A stretch of DNA of 9,875 nucleotides from Flavobacterium sp. (GTDB taxonomy: Bacteria; Bacteroidota; Bacteroidia; Flavobacteriales; Flavobacteriaceae): NCBI GenBank assembly GCA_018062725.1, contig JAGORP010000082.1, forward strand, positions 1 through 9,875, written 5' to 3'. The translations under genes and the position numbers were made by a program. Numbering within the stretch: position 1 is the stretch's first letter; the number at the start of each line of letters is the position of its first letter. Below the pieces are notes generated by a model that saw only the letters and a list, made by a program, of their open reading frames with translations, was not told the origin of the DNA and made no database searches. Positions 6,249 to 9,875 of the stretch are shown here, piece by piece.

Positions 6249-8021
6249 ATGTCTGAAACATTAAAATCACAAGAACAGTTTTTAGCAGATTTCAACTGGC
6301 ATAACTATGCCGAAGGTATTGATGCAGTTGATGCAAAAAACTTACAAGAATTTGAAGATTTAGTAGCGAAAACGTTTATCTCTACAGATCAAGAAGAAGT
6401 AGTAGAAGGTGTAGTTGTAAGAATTACTGAAAGAGATGCTATCGTTGATATCAACGCTAAATCGGAAGGAGTTATTTCTTTAAACGAATTCCGTTACAAT
6501 CCAGGTTTAAAAGTTGGTGATAAAGTTGAGGTTTTAATTGACGTTCGTGAGGACAAAACAGGTCAATTAGTATTATCTCACCGTAAAGCTAGAACTATTA
6601 AAGCATGGGATAGAGTAATTTCTGCAAATGAAACTGGCGAAATCGTTAACGGTTTTGTTAAATGTCGTACTAAAGGTGGTATGATCGTTGATGTATTTGG
6701 TATCGAAGCTTTCTTACCAGGTTCTCAAATTGATGTGAAACCAATCCGTGATTACGATCAATATGTAAACAAAATGATGGAATTCAAAGTTGTGAAAATC
6801 AACCATGAGTTCAAAAACGTTGTTGTTTCTCACAAAGCGCTTATCGAAGCGGATATTGAAGTTCAGAAAAAAGAAATCATTGGTCAATTAGAAAAAGGAC
6901 AAGTATTAGAAGGTGTTGTTAAAAACATTACTTCTTATGGTGTGTTCATTGACTTAGGTGGTGTAGATGGATTAATCCACATTACTGACCTTTCTTGGTC
7001 TAGAATCAATCACCCAAGTGAAGTTCTTGAATTAGATCAAAAATTAAACGTTGTAATCCTTGATTTCGATGATGAGAAAACAAGAATCCAATTAGGTTTA
7101 AAACAATTAAACGCTCACCCTTGGGATGCATTAGATGCTAAATTAGCAGTTGGTGACAAAGTTAAAGGTAAAGTTGTTGTTTTAGCTGATTACGGTGCTT
7201 TCATCGAGGTTGCTGAAGGTGTTGAAGGTTTAATCCACGTTTCTGAAATGTCTTGGTCTACGCACTTACGTTCGGCTCAAGATTTCGTGAAAATTGGAGA
7301 TGTTGTTGAGGCAGTTATCTTAACTCTAGATAGAGAAGAAAGAAAAATGTCTTTAGGTATCAAACAAATGACACAAGATCCATGGACAGATATTACTTCT
7401 AAATACCCAGTAGGTTCTAAACATACAGGTACTGTTAGAAACTTCACTAACTTCGGAATTTTCGTAGAATTAGAAGAAGGAATTGACGGATTAGTATATA
7501 TTTCTGACTTATCTTGGTCTAAGAAAATCAAACATCCATCTGAATTCATCAATGTTGGTGAAAAATTAGATGTAGTTGTTTTAGAATTAGACGTTGATGC
7601 TCGTAAATTATCTTTAGGTCACAAACAAACTACAGCTAACCCATGGGACAAACATGAAGATGCTTTCGCTGTTGGAACTATCCACAACGGAGTTATCGCT
7701 GAGATTGTTGACAAAGGAGCTACTGTAGATTTCGGAGATGATGTGGTTGCGTTTATCCCAACGCGTCACTTAGAAAAAGAAGACGGTAAAAAATTGAAAA
7801 AAGGCGATGCAGCTGATTTCAAAGTTATCGAGTTCAACAAAGAATTCAAAAGAGTAGTGGCATCACATACTGCTATTTTCCGTGAGGAAGAAGAAAAACA
7901 TGTGAAAGCTGCCGTTGAATCAAATTCATCAAACAACAACGCACAAGCGTCTACGTTAGGTGATAACAACGATATTCTTGCTGAATTAAAAGCTAAAATG
8001 GAAAAAGGAGAGAAAAAATAA
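6249..8021 (+). CDS. rpsA: 30S ribosomal protein S1, six S1 domains
   Basis: S1 binds mRNA on the small subunit and helps load messages into the decoding channel. The 590-residue product begins with a short N-terminal segment of the kind that docks S1 on the ribosome. Six S1 (OB-fold) domains follow, at about 50-112, 129-196, 217-285, 302-372, 388-458 and 474-541. Domains 3 to 5 are the most canonical, with repeated GVFIDLGGVDGLIH-like and DLSW motifs (YGVFIDLG at 230, YGAFIEV at 315, FGIFVEL at 402). Domains 1, 2 and 6 are more divergent, the usual pattern for S1. The tail (about 545-590) is charged and low in complexity, then ends in a helix-like NDILAELKAKMEKGEKK. No domain is broken. The start at 6249 follows an A/T-rich stretch without a Shine-Dalgarno sequence, and an excellent promoter lies 119 bases upstream. 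The gene stands alone between terminators. Confidence 0.97.
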   Translation: MSETLKSQEQFLADFNWHNYAEGIDAVDAKNLQEFEDLVAKTFISTDQEEVVEGVVVRITERDAIVDINAKSEGVISLNEFRYNPGLKVGDKVEVLIDVREDKTGQLVLSHRKARTIKAWDRVISANETGEIVNGFVKCRTKGGMIVDVFGIEAFLPGSQIDVKPIRDYDQYVNKMMEFKVVKINHEFKNVVVSHKALIEADIEVQKKEIIGQLEKGQVLEGVVKNITSYGVFIDLGGVDGLIHITDLSWSRINHPSEVLELDQKLNVVILDFDDEKTRIQLGLKQLNAHPWDALDAKLAVGDKVKGKVVVLADYGAFIEVAEGVEGLIHVSEMSWSTHLRSAQDFVKIGDVVEAVILTLDREERKMSLGIKQMTQDPWTDITSKYPVGSKHTGTVRNFTNFGIFVELEEGIDGLVYISDLSWSKKIKHPSEFINVGEKLDVVVLELDVDARKLSLGHKQTTANPWDKHEDAFAVGTIHNGVIAEIVDKGATVDFGDDVVAFIPTRHLEKEDGKKLKKGDAADFKVIEFNKEFKRVVASHTAIFREEEEKHVKAAVESNSSNNNAQASTLGDNNDILAELKAKMEKGEKK

Positions 8022-8030
8022 TTTCTCTTG

Positions 8031-8055
8031 TCACACTGAGCTTGTCGAAGTGTGA
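8031..8055. repeat. Short palindromic intergenic repeat after rpsA
   Basis: TCACACT (8031-8037) and AGTGTGA (8049-8055) are perfect inverted arms around an 11-base centre that reads GAGCTTGTCGA. It begins ten bases after the rpsA stop, ahead of the true terminator, so it is transcribed as part of the rpsA 3' end. I recall near-identical 'cacttcgacaagctcagtg' elements scattered through many bacterial genomes, including Bacteroidota; that link is from memory. There is no T-run, so it is not itself a terminator. Confidence 0.7.
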
Positions 8056-8069
8056 TTTCTAAATAAATG

Positions 8070-8098
8070 AAGCCTCACAGTAATGTGGGGCTTTTTTT
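8070..8098 (+). terminator. Intrinsic terminator of rpsA
   Basis: AAGCCTCACA (8070-8079) pairs with TGTGGGGCTT (8084-8093), with one G-U pair and a four-base loop, and the T-run continues to 8098. It lies 48 bases beyond the rpsA stop, after a palindromic repeat. Confidence 0.9.
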
Positions 8099-8109
8099 AT
8101 ACTCAAAAC

Positions 8110-8181
8110 TTGTCATTCCGACGAAGGAGGAATCTCATAATCGAATAACTTGATGAGATTCCTCCTTCGTCGGAATGACAA
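8110..8181. repeat. 29-bp perfect inverted repeat element
   Basis: The left arm (8110-8138, beginning TTGTCATTCCGACGAAGG) is exactly complementary to the right arm (8153-8181) over 29 bases, around a 14-base loop (8139-8152). It holds no coding potential. Arms of this kind ('gtcattccgacgaaggaggaatct') are a repeat class I recall from flavobacterial and other genomes, perhaps mobilised by REP-associated (IS200-like) transposases; none is encoded here. The perfect arms suggest recent insertion or continued selection. It separates the rpsA terminator from the promoter of the LRR gene and may also block read-through. Confidence 0.9.
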
Positions 8182-8213
8182 AAAAAGGAGAATGTTTTAT
8201 TAAAAATGAAATA

Positions 8214-8242
8214 TTGTAAATAATTCATAATTCATATATTTG
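8214..8242 (+). promoter_or_regulatory. Promoter of the LRR surface-protein gene
   Basis: TTG at 8214-8216, an 18-base spacer and TATATTTG at 8235-8242 give a full match to the Bacteroidota -7 element and a good -33 element. The start of transcription would be near 8249, leaving a leader of only about 13 bases before the ATG at 8262. Confidence 0.8.
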
Positions 8243-8261
8243 CACCACTAAAATTACCCAA

Positions 8262-9875
8262 ATGAAGAAAATCTACTTTTTACTTATTGCTTTATGTCTT
8301 TTTACGAGTGTTAATGCACAGAATATTATTTTTCCTGATGCGAATTTTAAAACAAACTTATTGTATCCAAATCAATATGGTCTTACTGAATTTGTAAATG
8401 GTAATTTTCAACCAATACTGAGAGCAGTGGCTAAGGATGTTAATCGTAATCCAATAAAAATTGACCAAAATAATGATGGACAGATTCAAGTTGCAGAAGC
8501 GCTGAATGTATATTATTTAGATGTGGGTTTCAATGCAGGTATTCCTCAGCAATATTATGGTACTGATGCTATTATAACTAATTTATCGGGAATTGAATAT
8601 TTTACTAATTTAAAAAGTTTAATATGTGATAATAATCAATTGTCAAGTTTGGATTTGACTCAGAATCTTACATTAAATGAATTAGATTGTTCAGTAAATC
8701 AAATAAATAATTTAGTCGTATCTCACCTTCCATTGTTACGTTCTTTAAAATGCGCAAACAATCAACTAATAAATTTAGATGTTACTCAAAATAGTATTTT
8801 AACGGGACTATATTGTGGTTACAATCAAATTTCTGTATTAGATATTGGTACTTTGCCTAATTTACTTGATTTAACTTGTAATAATAACCAAATTTCAGCT
8901 TTAAATTTTAACCCATCAGTTCAAATTTCACAATTAAATTGTTCTTATAATAATTTAACTGCGTTATCTCTTCCTTATTCTCAATATGTAATACAAAGTT
9001 TTAATTGTTCGAATAATCAACTAACAAATTTAGATGTTACCAATTTACCATGGATAAGTACATTAAATTGTTCAAATAATCAACTTGCGTCACTAAATTT
9101 AGGTTACAAAAGATCCTTTTATAGTTTGGATTGTTCTGGTAATCAATTAGTGTCAATAACGGCATCACCAGATAATAATACTAATATTACATGTAGATAT
9201 AATCGTTCAACTGCATTAGATGTTTCGGGTGTGACAGGAATCACGGTATTTGATTGTGGAGATAGTTCAACTTTAGAAACACTATTTGTTAAAAATGAGA
9301 GAGGTTTATTTATTATGAATTTCTTAAATACACCAAACTTGCAATATATATGTGCCAATGAATCAGATGTAGAAGAAATTCAGCAAAAGATAGCACAATA
9401 CGGCTACTCAAATTGCCATGTAAATTCCTATTGCTCATTCACGTCAGGTGGCACTTTTTACACTATTCAAGGAAACAATAAATTAGATAGTGATAATAAC
9501 GGTACTTGTGATGTTTCTGATTTTAATTTACCTAATTTAAAGTTCAATATTACTGATGGAACAAATACAGGGAGTGTTGTTTCAAATACTTCAGGTGATT
9601 ATTCAATTCCAGTACAAGCAGGAACACATACGTTAACTCCAGTCTTTGAAAATCCAACTTATTTTACTGTTTCTCCAACAAATGTTGTAGTCAATTTTCC
9701 AACACAAGCCAGTCCGTTTACCCAAAACTTTTGTGTTTCCGCAAATGGCGTTCATCCAGATTTAGAAGTTACTATTTTACCAATAGTGGGAGCAAGACCT
9801 GGGTTTGATGCGTCTTATAGAATCGTTTATAAGAACAAAGGTAACATTGCACAATCAGGGACTATAAATCTAACG
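8262..9875 (+). CDS. Secreted leucine-rich-repeat protein, 5' part only
   Basis: The frame is open for 538 codons to the window edge, so the C-terminus is missing. The signal peptide is MKKIYFLLIALCLFTSVNA, with probable cleavage before Gln20 and no lipobox. An EF-hand-like loop, DQNNDGQIQVAE (68-79), may bind calcium. From about 117 to 340 run ten or eleven LRRs of about 21 residues with the pattern LxCxxNQLxxLD. Each has Cys at the same position: 122, 143, 164, 185, 206, 227, 249, 270, 291, 311 and 332. The later repeats are less regular. After a Cys-containing cap (about 360-391) comes a segment with DSDNNGTCDVSD (409-420), like SdrD-type or calcium-binding linkers, and then beta-sandwich-like sequence with DLEVTILP and YRIVYKNKGN (500-527). 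Flavobacterial proteins of this build are usually exported by the T9SS and often act in adhesion or binding; that role is inferred. Asn-rich composition and strong AT bias set it apart from the housekeeping genes. Confidence 0.9.
   Translation, partial: MKKIYFLLIALCLFTSVNAQNIIFPDANFKTNLLYPNQYGLTEFVNGNFQPILRAVAKDVNRNPIKIDQNNDGQIQVAEALNVYYLDVGFNAGIPQQYYGTDAIITNLSGIEYFTNLKSLICDNNQLSSLDLTQNLTLNELDCSVNQINNLVVSHLPLLRSLKCANNQLINLDVTQNSILTGLYCGYNQISVLDIGTLPNLLDLTCNNNQISALNFNPSVQISQLNCSYNNLTALSLPYSQYVIQSFNCSNNQLTNLDVTNLPWISTLNCSNNQLASLNLGYKRSFYSLDCSGNQLVSITASPDNNTNITCRYNRSTALDVSGVTGITVFDCGDSSTLETLFVKNERGLFIMNFLNTPNLQYICANESDVEEIQQKIAQYGYSNCHVNSYCSFTSGGTFYTIQGNNKLDSDNNGTCDVSDFNLPNLKFNITDGTNTGSVVSNTSGDYSIPVQAGTHTLTPVFENPTYFTVSPTNVVVNFPTQASPFTQNFCVSANGVHPDLEVTILPIVGARPGFDASYRIVYKNKGNIAQSGTINLT

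Noticed and set aside
6900..7630. Repeated DNA segments within rpsA
   Set aside because: They are explained by the homologous S1 domains 3 to 5, which share motifs at the protein level.
8610..9260. Periodic DNA signal of about 63 bases that could suggest a CRISPR or tandem repeat array
   Set aside because: The periodicity comes from 21-residue leucine-rich repeats in an open reading frame. The DNA units are not identical, and there are no conserved repeats with unique spacers.
9143..9358. 71-codon open frame on the minus strand
   Set aside because: It is inside the LRR gene, whose forward frame stays open with a continuing repeat pattern through this stretch.

Overview
The window is AT-rich DNA from a member of the Bacteroidota, most likely a Flavobacterium or close relative in the Flavobacteriaceae. 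Four things point there: a PorQ-type component of the type IX secretion system (T9SS), promoters of the Bacteroidota form TTTG-N18/19-TAnnTTTG, start codons without Shine-Dalgarno sequences, and short palindromic intergenic repeats like those I remember from Flavobacterium genomes. Apart from one surface-protein gene and its flanking repeats, this is core genome, and all recognisable genes lie on the + strand.

Layout. (1) Positions 2-88 hold the last codons of an unidentified upstream gene. (2) lon (273-2723), the ATP-dependent protease, is closed by a clear intrinsic terminator. (3) porQ (2812-3828) and cmk (3830-4513) are one base apart and surely co-transcribed: a T9SS outer-membrane factor and cytidylate kinase. 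(4) A nucleoside permease of the NupG family (4592-5845) has its own candidate promoter and a strong terminator. (5) A 338-base stretch without a gene (5911-6248) carries degenerate palindromic repeats, a 14-base tandem duplication, a near-perfect promoter and a leader of roughly 110 bases. (6) rpsA (6249-8021) encodes ribosomal protein S1 with six S1 domains. It is followed by three successive stem-loops: a short palindromic repeat, a terminator, and a 29-bp perfect inverted repeat. (7) From 8262 to the window edge runs the 5' part of a secreted leucine-rich-repeat (LRR) protein gene. It has a signal peptide, an EF-hand-like loop, a ladder of evenly spaced cysteines, and then beta-sandwich-like sequence. 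The frame is open to the last base, so its C-terminus lies outside the window.

How the parts relate. PorQ belongs to the machinery that attaches T9SS cargo to the cell surface, and the LRR protein is of the kind usually exported by that route; the sorting signal that would prove it is off the edge. NupG (nucleoside uptake) and Cmk (phosphorylation of CMP/dCMP) are consecutive steps in pyrimidine use, although their adjacency may be coincidental. I found no convincing new defence system, CRISPR array, transposase or RNA gene. The items most worth a second look are the rpsA leader, the repeat elements around rpsA and the cysteine ladder of the LRR protein.
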